From Pengzhenrongella sp031582905 (lineage in GTDB: Bacteria; Actinomycetota; Actinomycetes; Actinomycetales; Cellulomonadaceae): DNA of 64,000 bases. Shown here in pieces: positions 1 to 8,656 of the stretch. The stretch spans positions 1,984,001 to 2,048,000 of the forward strand of contig NZ_CP133990.1 of NCBI RefSeq assembly GCF_031582905.1, written 5' to 3'. A program made the position numbers and the translations under genes. Each line of letters starts with the position of its first letter. Positions within the stretch are counted from its first letter, which is position 1. Below the pieces are notes generated by a model. It searched no databases. It had not been told where the DNA came from and saw only the letters and a list, made by a program, of their open reading frames with translations.

Positions 1-18
1 AGTGGGTGCAGACGGTGA
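1..18 (+). CDS. ruvC: Possible 3' end of ruvC (partial)
   Basis: Only the last six codons would lie in the window. Frame 1 runs from the left edge to a TGA at 16-18, and that TGA overlaps the GTG at 15-17 that I take as the ruvA start, giving a GTGA overlap like many other gene pairs here. ruvC normally precedes ruvA in actinobacteria, so this is an inference from position; nothing in five residues can confirm identity. Confidence 0.4.
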   Translation, partial: SGCRR

Positions 19-632
19 TCGCGTCGGTTCGCGGCACGGTGCTCGGGGTGCGTCTGGACGGCGCGGTCGTCGAGGTCGGTGGGGTCGGCCTCCTGGTGCA
101 CGCCACGCCGTCGACCCTGGGGAGCCTGCGGGTCGGGGAGCCGGCCCAGCTCTTCACCAGTCTCGTCGTGCGTGAGGAGTCCCTGACCCTGTTCGGGTTC
201 GGGGACCCGGACGAGCGGGCGGTGTTCGAGACGCTGCAGACGGTCTCCGGGGTGGGCCCGCGGCTGGCGCTCGCGATGCTCGCGGTGCACAGCCCCGACA
301 CGCTGCGGGCCGCCGTCGCCGGAGAGGACCTCACCGCTCTCAAGCGCGTCCCCGGCATCGGCCACAAGGGCGCCCAGCGCATCGTGCTCGAGCTGGCCGG
401 CAAGCTCGGCGCGCCGACCGGCGTCGCCGGTGCCGCGCCCGCACCGGCGGCTGCGCCCGGTGACCGCCGGGGCGAGGTGGTGGAGGCCCTGGTCGGCCTG
501 GGCTGGAACGCCAAGGCCGCCGAGGACGCCGTCGGCAGCGTGACCGGCGACGAGGCCGCCCCGGTGACCGACGCCGACGTCGCCGGCGTGCTGCGAGCCG
601 CGCTGCGCGCGCTGGGGTCGGGCCGTGGCTGA
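15..632 (+). CDS. ruvA: Holliday junction branch migration protein RuvA
   Basis: RuvA tetramers bind four-way DNA junctions and load RuvB motors for branch migration in recombinational repair. The 205-residue protein opens with the family-typical IASVRGTVLGVRLDG, followed by the OB-fold, then two helix-hairpin-helix motifs (GVGPRLALAML near residue 80 and VPGIGHKGAQRIVLEL near 112), a Pro/Ala linker and the C-terminal RuvB-binding domain. I chose the GTG at 15 over the GTG at 6 because it gives the conserved N-terminus and overlaps the upstream TGA. ruvB follows after 12 bases, so the two are cotranscribed. Confidence 0.96.
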   Translation: MIASVRGTVLGVRLDGAVVEVGGVGLLVHATPSTLGSLRVGEPAQLFTSLVVREESLTLFGFGDPDERAVFETLQTVSGVGPRLALAMLAVHSPDTLRAAVAGEDLTALKRVPGIGHKGAQRIVLELAGKLGAPTGVAGAAPAPAAAPGDRRGEVVEALVGLGWNAKAAEDAVGSVTGDEAAPVTDADVAGVLRAALRALGSGRG

Positions 633-644
633 GGACCCGGGGGC

Positions 645-1670
645 GTGACCACCGAGCGCCTCGTGCAGCCGGGTGCCGACGACGTCGAGCGGGCCGCCGA
701 GGCAGCCCTGCGACCGCGGCGCCTGGAGGAGTTCATCGGTCAGCGCGTGGTGCGGGACCAGCTCTCGCTCGTGCTGCAGGCGGCGCTCGGTCGCGGGCGG
801 GCGCCCGACCACGTGCTGCTGTCCGGGCCGCCGGGGCTGGGCAAGACGACGCTCGCGATGATCATCGCCGCGGAGCTCGGCGCACCGCTGCGGCTGACGT
901 CCGGACCGGCGATCCAGCACGCCGGCGACCTCGCGGCGGTCCTGTCCTCGCTCGAGGAGGGCGAGGTGCTCTTCCTCGACGAGATCCACCGCCTCGCCCG
1001 GCCCGCGGAGGAGCTGCTGTACGTCGCGATGGAGGACTTCCGGGTCGACGTCGTCGTCGGGAAGGGCGCCGGGGCGAGCGCGATCCCGCTCGCGCTGCCA
1101 CCGTTCACGGTGGTGGGCGCGACCACCCGCGCGGGGCTGCTCCCGGCACCGCTGCGGGACCGGTTCGGGTTCACCGGGCACCTGGACTTCTACTCCGCCG
1201 AGGAGCTCGAGCGGGTGCTGGTGCGCTCCGCGCAGCTGCTCGGCGTCGGGCTGCACGCCGACGCGGCGTCGGAGGTGGCGTCGCGCTCCCGCGGGACGCC
1301 CCGCATCGCCAACCGGCTGCTGCGCCGGGTGCGGGACTGGGCGCAGGTGCGGGGCGACGGGACGCTCGACCTCGCCGCGGCCCGGGCGGCCCTCGACGTC
1401 TACGAGGTCGACGACCTCGGCCTGGACCGCCTCGACCGCGCGGTGCTGACCGCGCTGTGCACCCGCTTCGGCGGCGGCCCGGTCGGCCTGACCACGCTCG
1501 CGGTCGCCGTCGGGGAGGAGCCGGAGACCGTGGAGACGGTCGCCGAGCCGTTCCTGGTCCGCGAGGGGCTGATCGGTCGGACGCCGCGCGGGCGCATCGC
1601 GATGCCGGGCGCGTGGGCGCACCTGGGGCTGACGCCGTCCGTGGGCGGCGGGGACACGCTCTTCGGCTGA
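645..1670 (+). CDS. ruvB: Holliday junction branch migration ATPase RuvB
   Basis: RuvB is the AAA+ hexameric motor that pulls DNA through the RuvA-bound junction. At 341 residues it has normal length. Walker A GPPGLGKTT is at about residues 61-69, Walker B LFLDEIHR near 108-115, sensor 1 GATTRAGLL and the arginine finger region PLRDRFG follow, and the C-terminal winged-helix domain contains the typical GGGPVGL and RTPRGR segments. It starts at GTG 645, 12 bases after ruvA. Confidence 0.98.
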   Translation: MTTERLVQPGADDVERAAEAALRPRRLEEFIGQRVVRDQLSLVLQAALGRGRAPDHVLLSGPPGLGKTTLAMIIAAELGAPLRLTSGPAIQHAGDLAAVLSSLEEGEVLFLDEIHRLARPAEELLYVAMEDFRVDVVVGKGAGASAIPLALPPFTVVGATTRAGLLPAPLRDRFGFTGHLDFYSAEELERVLVRSAQLLGVGLHADAASEVASRSRGTPRIANRLLRRVRDWAQVRGDGTLDLAAARAALDVYEVDDLGLDRLDRAVLTALCTRFGGGPVGLTTLAVAVGEEPETVETVAEPFLVREGLIGRTPRGRIAMPGAWAHLGLTPSVGGGDTLFG

Positions 1671-1728
1671 CCGGTCGTCGGATCCGTCGTCGCCGTCCGC
1701 AGCCGGAACCGCCGCGACGTGCGGGTCG

Positions 1729-1758
1729 TTGGGTCCTGTCCGGGGCGGCGCCTAGACT
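1729..1758 (+). promoter_or_regulatory. Promoter of yajC-secDF
   Basis: TTGGGT (1729-1734), an 18-base spacer and TAGACT (1753-1758) resemble a primary-sigma promoter; the -10 fits the actinobacterial TANNNT form. It lies in the 127-base gap between ruvB and yajC, about 40 bases before the yajC ATG. Seen in sequence; activity is inferred. Confidence 0.55.
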
Positions 1759-1797
1759 GCCTCGGACATCCGACGACCTGAGAGACGTGTCTTCCCC

Positions 1798-2241
1798 ATG
1801 GATCCCTCCTTCCTGATCATCCTCCTGGTGGCTTTCGGCGCGATGTGGCTCATGACGAGCCGCACCCGCAAGCAGCAGCGTGAGGCCGCCGACTTCCGCG
1901 CCAACCTGGAGGTAGGCCAGGAGGTCATGACGGGATCCGGGCTCTACGGGACCATCGTCGCCGTCGACGGTGACACCATCACGCTCGAGTCGACCCCCGG
2001 GAACGAGACCCGCTGGATCCGCGCCGCGATCGCCAAGCTCGTCCCGCCCACCGACGATGCCGTCGCCGACGAGGAGTACGAGGACGACGAGGCGACCGAC
2101 GAGTACGCCGACGAGGAGTACGTCGACGAGTACGCGGACGGCACCGACGCGGACGTCGCCTACGCCGAGACCACCGAGGTCCCGGACGACCTCTCGACGT
2201 TGAAGGACCGCCGCACCGACGACGGCCCCGAGAACCGCTGA
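1798..2241 (+). CDS. yajC: Preprotein translocase accessory subunit YajC
   Basis: YajC is a small membrane protein that associates with SecDF and SecYEG. The 147-residue protein begins with one membrane segment (about residues 4-18, FLIILLVAFGAMWLM) followed by the basic RTRKQQRE and the conserved soluble domain with LEVGQEVMTGSGLYGTI. The C-terminal 60 residues are strikingly acidic (runs of EEY, DDE, EYADEE), an extension longer than in most families. secD and secF lie directly downstream, as in other bacteria. Confidence 0.95.
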   Translation: MDPSFLIILLVAFGAMWLMTSRTRKQQREAADFRANLEVGQEVMTGSGLYGTIVAVDGDTITLESTPGNETRWIRAAIAKLVPPTDDAVADEEYEDDEATDEYADEEYVDEYADGTDADVAYAETTEVPDDLSTLKDRRTDDGPENR

Positions 2242-2245
2242 GCCC

Positions 2246-2310
2246 GGCCACGGCGCACCGCGTGCGCCGGCCCTGACACGCCACTGCACCGCCCGCGACC
2301 GCGGGCGGTG
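2246..2310 (+). terminator. Two hairpins between yajC and secD
   Basis: The 92-base gap holds GGCGCAC/GTGCGCC (2252-2258 with 2262-2268, 3-base loop, extendable by flanking GGCC) and CACCGCCCGC/GCGGGCGGTG (2287-2296 with 2301-2310, GACC loop). There is no T-run. They could be a partial terminator, a processing site or an attenuator that lowers secDF expression relative to yajC; I cannot choose. Confidence 0.45.
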
Positions 2311-2333
2311 CGCGCACGAGAAGAGACCTCACG

Positions 2334-4450
2334 TTGGCATCGACATCACGCCGCTCGCGGCCCGTCCGGACCCTGGTCACGCTCGCCGTGCTCGTCGCCG
2401 CGCTGTTCGGCGCCCTCGCGGCGGGCACCCGGTGGTCCGACGCGGGCTGGGCACCCGAGCTCGCGCTCGACCTCGAGGGCGGCACCCAGCTCATCCTCAC
2501 CCCGGTCGCGGAGGGCGGTGAGGAGATCACCGACGAGACGATCACCCAGGCGATCGCCATCATCCGCCAGCGCGTGGACTCCTCCGGCGTCGCCGAGGCC
2601 GAGATCACGAGCCAGGGCGGCACCAACATCGTCGTCGGGCTCCCGGGCACCCCGTCGGAGGAGACGCTGGACCTGGTCCGGACGTCGGCGCAGATGCGGT
2701 TCCGTCCGGTGCTGACCATCACCGCGCCGACGCCGTTCCCGGTCGAGGAGGCACCGGCGGGGAGCCCGGCGTGGAGGACCCCGCCGCCGAGGACCCCACT
2801 GCGGAGGACCCTGCCGCCGGGGACCCTGCCGTCGAGGACCCGGCTGGTGAGGACCCGGCTGGTGAGGACCCCGCGGTCGAGGCGCCCGCCGACGGCTCGG
2901 CGCCCGAGGAGCCGGCCGAGACGCCTGCGACCGGCGACGCCGTGATCGAGAACTCGGCCGCCGTGGAGCCCGCCCCGGAGGACCCGGGCGCTCCGGCGCC
3001 GGAGGACCCGGCCGCCGAGGCACCGCTGCCCGTGGACCCGGCGCCGACCAAGACCGCGCCGGACTCCCCGAGCGACATCGAGTACTACCTGACCCCCGAG
3101 GTCCAGGAGCAGCTCGAGACGTTCGACTGCACCGACCCGGCGAACCTCACCGGCGGGACCGCCGGACCGGACGACCAGGCGGTCGTGACCTGCGACGTCA
3201 GCGGCACGGCCAAGTACCTGCTCGGCCCGGTCGAGCTCGAGGGTGCACAGCTCGACAACGCGACGTCCGGCCTGCAGACCACCCAGACCGGTGCGACCAC
3301 CAACCGGTGGGTCGTCAACCTCGACTTCAACGGCGAGGGCACCCGCATCTTCCGCGACGTGACCACGCGGCTGCAGTCGCTGCCCGCGCCGCAGAACCAG
3401 TTCGCGATGGTCCTCGACGGGCTCGTCATCTCCGCCCCGAGCCTCGACCCCGGCGTGATCATCTCGGACGGGAACGCCGAGATCTCCGGCACCTTCGACC
3501 GCGAGTCCGCCGCCACCCTGGCGAACCAGCTGAACTTCGGCGCGCTGCCCCTGACCTTCGAGGTGCAGAGCGAGGAGCAGATCTCCGCGACGCTCGGCTC
3601 CGAGCAGCTGCGCAACGGGCTCATCGCCGGGGCGATCGGTCTGGTGCTCGTCGCCCTCTACTCCCTCGCGCAGTACCGCGCGCTCGGCCTGGTGACGGTC
3701 GCGTCCCTGCTCATGGCCGGCCTGCTGACCTACGGCGTGATCACGCTGCTGTCCTGGGTCCAGGGGTACCGGCTCAGCCTGCCCGGGGTCGCCGGGCTCA
3801 TCGTGGCCATCGGCATCACGGCGGACTCGTTCATCGTCTACTTCGAGCGCATCCGCGACGAGCTGCGCGAGGGGCGCACGCTCGTGGCCGCCGTCGACCG
3901 CGGGTGGCAGCGCGCACGCCGCACCATCCTGGCGTCCGACGCCGTGTCGTTCCTGGCCGCGATCGTCCTGTACTTCCTCGCCGTCGGCGGGGTCCGCGGG
4001 TTCGCCTTCACCCTCGGGCTGACGACCGTCCTCGACCTGCTCGTCGTGCTCCTCTTCACCCACCCGGTCATGCAGCTCGTGGCACGGACCCGGTTCTTCA
4101 GCGAGGGCCACCCGATGTCCGGGCTGGACCCGCGGCGCCTCGGCGCGGGCGGCGCGACCTATGCCGGCCGCGGCCGGGGCCGCATGCCGTCCGCCGGGAC
4201 GTCCGACGACGCCGCGACGACGCCCGCCGGCTCGCTCGGGACGGGCGGTGCGGTGCCGGTCGCCGCGGGCAGCCACCGGCTGTCCGCCGACGGCACGGGC
4301 ACGGGCCCGCTCCCCGGCACCGGCACCGGCACTGGCACCGGCACCGGCCTGACCATCGCCGAGCGCCGGGCCGCGCAGCGCGCCGCCGAGCGCGAGCAGG
4401 CCGCCGCGCGTGCGGCGGCCGACACCACCACCGAGGGGAACGAGCCCTGA
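2334..4450 (+). CDS. secD: Protein translocase subunit SecD (one frameshift)
   Basis: SecD with SecF uses the proton gradient to aid late steps of Sec export. The N-terminal part (LDLEGGTQLILTP, IRQRVDSSGVAEAEI) reads in the frame of TTG 2334; from about 2771 the rest, including the P1 domain, FGALPLTFEV and the six-helix membrane domain with GITADSFIVYFERIRDE, reads one frame back. Restoring one G in the run 2759-2762 joins them into about 705 residues. An acidic Pro-rich insert made of EDPAx repeats interrupts the periplasmic region (see repeat). The C-terminus carries a GT repeat. TTG start is preceded by GAGAAGAG; the stop overlaps secF by one base (TGATG). Confidence 0.92.
2774..2878 (+). 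repeat. 15-bp in-frame repeat encoding EDPAx in SecD
   Basis: Seven 15-base units beginning GAGGACCC or GGGGACCC run head to tail and encode EDPAA, EDPTA, EDPAA, GDPAV, EDPAG, EDPAG, EDPAV. The unit length is a multiple of three, so copy number can vary without loss of frame. The segment falls in the extracytoplasmic head region of SecD. Confidence 0.85.
4316..4345 (+). repeat. GGCACC hexamer repeat in SecD C-terminus
   Basis: Five GGCACC-like hexamers (the third is GGCACT) encode an alternating Gly-Thr stretch just before the basic/alanine-rich cytoplasmic tail of SecD. Confidence 0.8.
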
Positions 4451-5568
4451 TGGCCGCCACCGGATTCGCCCAGTGGGGCAACGACCTCTACACGGGGCGC
4501 ACGTCCTACGACATCGTCGGGCGGCGCCGCACCTGGTACGCCGTCGCGCTGGTGATCGTCGCGCTGTCCGCGGTGCTCCTGCTGGTCAAGGGGCTCAACC
4601 CCGGCATCGAGTTCCGCGGCGGGTCGCAGTTCACCGTCTCGGGCGTGCAGACCACGGACCAGCAGCCGGCCATCGACGCCGTCGGGGAGGTCTCGGCCGC
4701 GGAGGTGCCGCGGGTCACGACGGTCGGCGGCGACTCCATCCGGGTGCAGACCGCGGAGCTCGACTCCGAGGAGGTCGTCGAGGTCCGCGAGTCCCTCGCC
4801 GCGGCCTACGGCGTCAGCGAGGACGACGTCACGAGCGCGTTCATCGGCCCGTCCTGGGGCGCGGACGTCTCGAGCAAGGCCATCACGGGGCTGGTCGTGT
4901 TCCTCGCCCTCGTCGCGGTCGTCATGACGCTGTACTTCCGCGCCTGGCGGATGGCCGCGGCGGCCCTGCTCGCGCTCGGGCACGACCTCGTCATCACCGT
5001 GGGCATCTACGCGCTCATCGGCTGGGAGGTCACCCCCGCCACCGTGATCGGCTTCCTGACCATCCTCGGGTACTCGCTGTACGACACGGTGGTGGTCTTC
5101 GACAAGGTGCGGGAGAACACCACCGGCGTGTTCACCCAGCACCGGTCGACGTACCCCGAGCAGGCCAACCTCGCCGTCAACCAGACGCTGGTCCGCTCCA
5201 TCAACACCTCGGTCGTCGCGGTGCTCCCGGTCGCCGCGATCCTCTTCGTCGGCGCCTTCCTGCTCGGTGCGGGGACGCTGCGGGACATCGCGCTGGCCCT
5301 GTTCGTCGGCATGATCGTCGGGACGTTCTCCTCGGTGTTCCTCGCGACGCCGCTCCTGGTGAGCCTGCGCAACCGCGAGGGGCGGATCGCGCAGCACACC
5401 GCGGAGGTGCTCGAGGCGCGCGGCGAGGCGCCGGCGCCGACCGGGGCGGGCGACGACCCGCAGGCGCAGCCCGTCGGCGCCGGTGCGGCGCCGTCGGCGA
5501 AGGTCGTGCCGGGGCAGCACCTGGGCACGGCCGCCCAGCCCAGGCGTCGCCGCGGTCCCAAGCGGTGA
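4450..5568 (+). CDS. secF: Protein translocase subunit SecF
   Basis: SecF is the membrane partner of SecD. The 372-residue protein has a first membrane helix near residues 27-46, the conserved GIEFRGGSQF at about 56-65, a periplasmic P4-type domain, and five further helices with the SecF motif GYSLYDTVVVFDKVREN. Tail residues 320-372 are Pro/Ala-rich and end in RRRRGPKR. ATG 4450 overlaps the secD TGA. The reading frame is open upstream, but the overlap and the conserved N-terminus fix this start. Confidence 0.96.
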   Translation: MAATGFAQWGNDLYTGRTSYDIVGRRRTWYAVALVIVALSAVLLLVKGLNPGIEFRGGSQFTVSGVQTTDQQPAIDAVGEVSAAEVPRVTTVGGDSIRVQTAELDSEEVVEVRESLAAAYGVSEDDVTSAFIGPSWGADVSSKAITGLVVFLALVAVVMTLYFRAWRMAAAALLALGHDLVITVGIYALIGWEVTPATVIGFLTILGYSLYDTVVVFDKVRENTTGVFTQHRSTYPEQANLAVNQTLVRSINTSVVAVLPVAAILFVGAFLLGAGTLRDIALALFVGMIVGTFSSVFLATPLLVSLRNREGRIAQHTAEVLEARGEAPAPTGAGDDPQAQPVGAGAAPSAKVVPGQHLGTAAQPRRRRGPKR

Positions 5569-6104
5569 CCGCGCCCGACCTCGCGGCTCGCACCGCGGGC
5601 CTGATCCGGGCGATCCCGGACTGGCCGACCGCCGGCGTGACGTTCCGGGACATCACGCCGCTGCTCGCCGACGCACGTGCGCTGGCCGACGTCGTCGCGC
5701 GCCTCGCCGACCACGCGCGGAGCCTGGGCGGCGTCGACCTCGTCGCCGGGATGGAGGCGCGCGGATTCATCCTCGGCGCGCCGGTCGCGGCCGCGGTGGG
5801 CGCGGGGTTCATCCCGGTGCGCAAGGCGGGCAAGCTGCCCGGGCCGACGCTCGCGGCGTCGTACGCGCTGGAGTACGCCGACGCGGAGATCGAGCTCCAC
5901 CCGGAGACCGTGCCCACCGGCGCACGCGTGCTCGTGCTCGACGACGTCCTGGCCACCGGCGGGACGGCGTCGGCCACCGCCGACCTCGTCGAGCGCGCGG
6001 GCGGCGTCGTCGTCGGGCTGGCGTTCCTGCTCGAGCTCACCGCTCTCGACGGGCGGGCGCGGTTGCGGGGGCGCGAGGTCGCCGCTCTGCTGACCGTCGA
6101 CTGA
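5565..6104 (+). CDS. apt: Adenine phosphoribosyltransferase
   Basis: Apt converts adenine and PRPP to AMP in purine salvage. The 179-residue protein has the family N-terminus IRAIPDWPTAGVTFRDITPLL, MEARGFILGAPVA, RKAGKLPG and the PRPP-binding motif VLVLDDVLATGGTA near residues 124-137. GTG 5565 overlaps the secF stop by four bases. The secDF-apt-rel order is conserved in actinobacteria. Confidence 0.96.
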   Translation: MTAPDLAARTAGLIRAIPDWPTAGVTFRDITPLLADARALADVVARLADHARSLGGVDLVAGMEARGFILGAPVAAAVGAGFIPVRKAGKLPGPTLAASYALEYADAEIELHPETVPTGARVLVLDDVLATGGTASATADLVERAGGVVVGLAFLLELTALDGRARLRGREVAALLTVD

Positions 6105-6164
6105 GCGCCACATGCCCCGTACCGGGCGCGCCGGGCCGCGGCCGGACGGGGCGCCGCGCGGTCG

Positions 6165-6170
6165 TAGGAT
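6165..6170 (+). promoter_or_regulatory. Putative -10 element (TAGGAT) of rel
   Basis: TAGGAT fits TANNNT and sits 33 bases before the rel ATG, in the 98-base gap after apt. No convincing -35 is visible, so this is weak on its own. Confidence 0.35.
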
Positions 6171-6202
6171 GAGTCGGATCGACACACTGCTGCGGGGGTC
6201 GG

Positions 6203-8656
6203 ATGAGCGAGCACACGCGCACGGCCGGCCAGGTCGTGCCCGCCGGGCCGGATGCGCCCAGCGCGGGCGCGACGGCCCCCGCCGCTGCGCCCGGCCCCGC
6301 CGCCGCGCCCGGCCCCGCCGCTGCGCCCGGCTCCGTCGCCGCGCCGGCCCCCGCCGGCGAGGCAGGGACCACCGGTGCCGGCGGCAGCCGCGTCCGCTCG
6401 CGCCTCGTCCGCTTCGGCACCCGGCACAGCCCCGGGACCCCGGGGCTCGGGCCGCTCATGCAAGCCATCCGGACGAACCACCCCAAGGCCGACCTCGGGG
6501 TCATCGAACGGGCCTACGCGGTCGCCGAGCGTGCCCACCGCGGTCAGCTGCGCAAGAGCGGCGACCCCTACATCACCCATCCGGTCGCGGTCGCGACGAT
6601 CCTCGCCGAGCTCGGGATGACGACCGCGACGCTCGCCGCGGCGCTGCTGCACGACACCGTCGAGGACACCGAGTACTCCCTGGACCAGCTCCGCAAGGAC
6701 TTCGGCCCGGAGGTGGCGATGCTGGTCGACGGCGTCACCAAGCTCGACAAGGTCAGCTACGGCGACGCAGCCCAGGCCGAGACGGTCCGCAAGATGGTCG
6801 TCGCGATGGCGCGGGACATCCGGGTGCTCGTCATCAAGCTCGCCGACCGCCTGCACAACGCCCGCACCTGGAAGTTCGTCCCGGCGGCCTCCGCGGAGCG
6901 CAAGGCCCGCGAGACCCTCGAGATCTACGCGCCCCTGGCCCACCGGCTGGGCATGAACACGATCAAGTGGGAGCTCGAGGACCTGTCGTTCGCGACGCTC
7001 TACCCCAAGGTGTACGACGAGATCGTCCGGCTCGTCGCCGAGCGCGCACCAGCCCGGGAGGAGTACCTCGCCACCGTCCGGGACCAGGTCGGCGTCGACC
7101 TGCGGTCGTCGAAGATCAAGGCGACGGTGACCGGCCGGCCGAAGCACTACTACTCGATCTACCAGAAGATGATCGTGCGCGGCCGCGACTTCGCCGACAT
7201 CTACGACCTCGTGGGCGTGCGCGTCCTGGTCGAGTCGGTGCGCGACTGCTACGCCGCGCTCGGCGCCCTGCACGCGCGATGGAACCCGGTGCCCGGCCGG
7301 TTCAAGGACTACATCGCGATGCCGAAGTTCAACCTCTACCAGTCGCTGCACACCACGGTGATCGGGCCCGGCGGCAAGCCCGTCGAGATCCAGATCCGCA
7401 CCCACGACATGCACCGTCGCGCCGAGTACGGCGTCGCGGCGCACTGGAAGTACAAGGAGGTCGCCAAGAGCTCCCCGCAGGTCACCGACGCGGCCGGCAA
7501 CGACATGGCGTGGCTGCGCCAGCTCGTGGACTGGCAGAAGGAGACCGCGGACCCGTCGGAGTTCCTCGACTCGCTGCGCTTCGAGATCGCCGGGGCCGAG
7601 GTGTACGTCTTCACCCCCAAGGGCGACGTGATCGCGCTGCCCGCCGGGTCCACGCCGGTCGACTTCGCCTACGCCGTGCACACCGAGGTCGGTCACCGGA
7701 CGATGGGCGCCCGCGTCAACGGCCGTCTCGTGCCGCTCGACTCGACGCTCGAGAACGGCGACGTCGTCGACGTCCTCACCTCGAAGTCCGAGACCGCCGG
7801 ACCGAGTCGTGACTGGCTGAGCTTCGTCAAGAGCCCGCGTGCCCGCAACAAGATCCGGCAGTGGTTCTCCAAGGAGCGCCGCGAGGAGGCGATCGAGCAC
7901 GGCAAGGACGCCATCGCCAAGGCGATGCGCAAGCAGAACCTGCCGATCCAGCGCCTGCTGTCCCACGAGGCGCTCGTCGCGCTCGCGCACGAGATGCGGT
8001 TCCCGGACGTGTCCGGCCTGTACGCCGCCATCGGCGAGGGTCAGGTGTCGGCGGCCACGGTCGTGCAGCGTCTCGTGCACGCCCTGGGCGGCGAGCCGGG
8101 TGCCGAGGAGGACCTCGCCGAGACGGCGCGCCCCGGCCGCACCGCCCGGCGCGTGCGCACCGGCGACCCCGGGGTCGAGGTCAAGGGCCTGGACGACATC
8201 TGGGTCAAGCTCGCCAAGTGCTGCACCCCGGTCCCGGGCGACCAGATCATGGGCTTCGTGACCCGCGGCGCCGGTGTGAGCGTGCACCGCACCGACTGCG
8301 TCAACGTCGAGAGCCTGCTCGCGCAGCCCGAGCGGGTGGTCGAGGTCTCCTGGACGCAGGGTGGCTCGGCGCTGTTCCTCGTGCAGATCCAGGTCGAGGC
8401 ACTGGACCGCAGCCGGCTGCTCTCGGACGTGACGCGCGTGCTGTCGGACCACCACGTCGACATCCTGTCCGCCACCGTCTCGACCACCCGGGACCGGGTG
8501 GCGATGTCCCGGTTCGTGTTCGAGATGGCCGAGCCCGGCCACCTGGCGTCCGTGCTCGCGGCCGTCCGGCGCATCGACGGCGTGTTCGACGTCTACCGGA
8601 TCACCGGGTCCAAGGCCGCCGGGCTGCCGGCCGCGCCGGTCCACCCCTCCGTCTGA
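6203..8656 (+). CDS. rel: Bifunctional (p)ppGpp synthetase/hydrolase Rel
   Basis: This 817-residue enzyme makes and degrades the alarmone (p)ppGpp. After a low-complexity Ala/Pro N-terminus (an APGPAA unit repeated about three times) come the HD hydrolase domain (YITHPVAVATIL, LLHDTVEDTEYS), the synthetase domain (GRPKHYYSIYQKM, DLVGVRVLV, GRFKDYIAMPK), a TGS domain (VYVFTPKGDVIALPAGSTP), the CC-containing zinc-finger-like region (KLAKCCTPVPGD) and a C-terminal ACT domain. The RFKD motif is the form found in bifunctional Rel enzymes, and the HD residues are present, so both activities are expected. Confidence 0.97.
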   Translation: MSEHTRTAGQVVPAGPDAPSAGATAPAAAPGPAAAPGPAAAPGSVAAPAPAGEAGTTGAGGSRVRSRLVRFGTRHSPGTPGLGPLMQAIRTNHPKADLGVIERAYAVAERAHRGQLRKSGDPYITHPVAVATILAELGMTTATLAAALLHDTVEDTEYSLDQLRKDFGPEVAMLVDGVTKLDKVSYGDAAQAETVRKMVVAMARDIRVLVIKLADRLHNARTWKFVPAASAERKARETLEIYAPLAHRLGMNTIKWELEDLSFATLYPKVYDEIVRLVAERAPAREEYLATVRDQVGVDLRSSKIKATVTGRPKHYYSIYQKMIVRGRDFADIYDLVGVRVLVESVRDCYAALGALHARWNPVPGRFKDYIAMPKFNLYQSLHTTVIGPGGKPVEIQIRTHDMHRRAEYGVAAHWKYKEVAKSSPQVTDAAGNDMAWLRQLVDWQKETADPSEFLDSLRFEIAGAEVYVFTPKGDVIALPAGSTPVDFAYAVHTEVGHRTMGARVNGRLVPLDSTLENGDVVDVLTSKSETAGPSRDWLSFVKSPRARNKIRQWFSKERREEAIEHGKDAIAKAMRKQNLPIQRLLSHEALVALAHEMRFPDVSGLYAAIGEGQVSAATVVQRLVHALGGEPGAEEDLAETARPGRTARRVRTGDPGVEVKGLDDIWVKLAKCCTPVPGDQIMGFVTRGAGVSVHRTDCVNVESLLAQPERVVEVSWTQGGSALFLVQIQVEALDRSRLLSDVTRVLSDHHVDILSATVSTTRDRVAMSRFVFEMAEPGHLASVLAAVRRIDGVFDVYRITGSKAAGLPAAPVHPSV

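Noticed and set aside
2334..4450. Programmed ribosomal frameshifting in secD
   Set aside because: No slippery heptamer with a downstream structure was seen, and the same kind of break at G/C runs recurs in about 20 genes, so an error is simpler.
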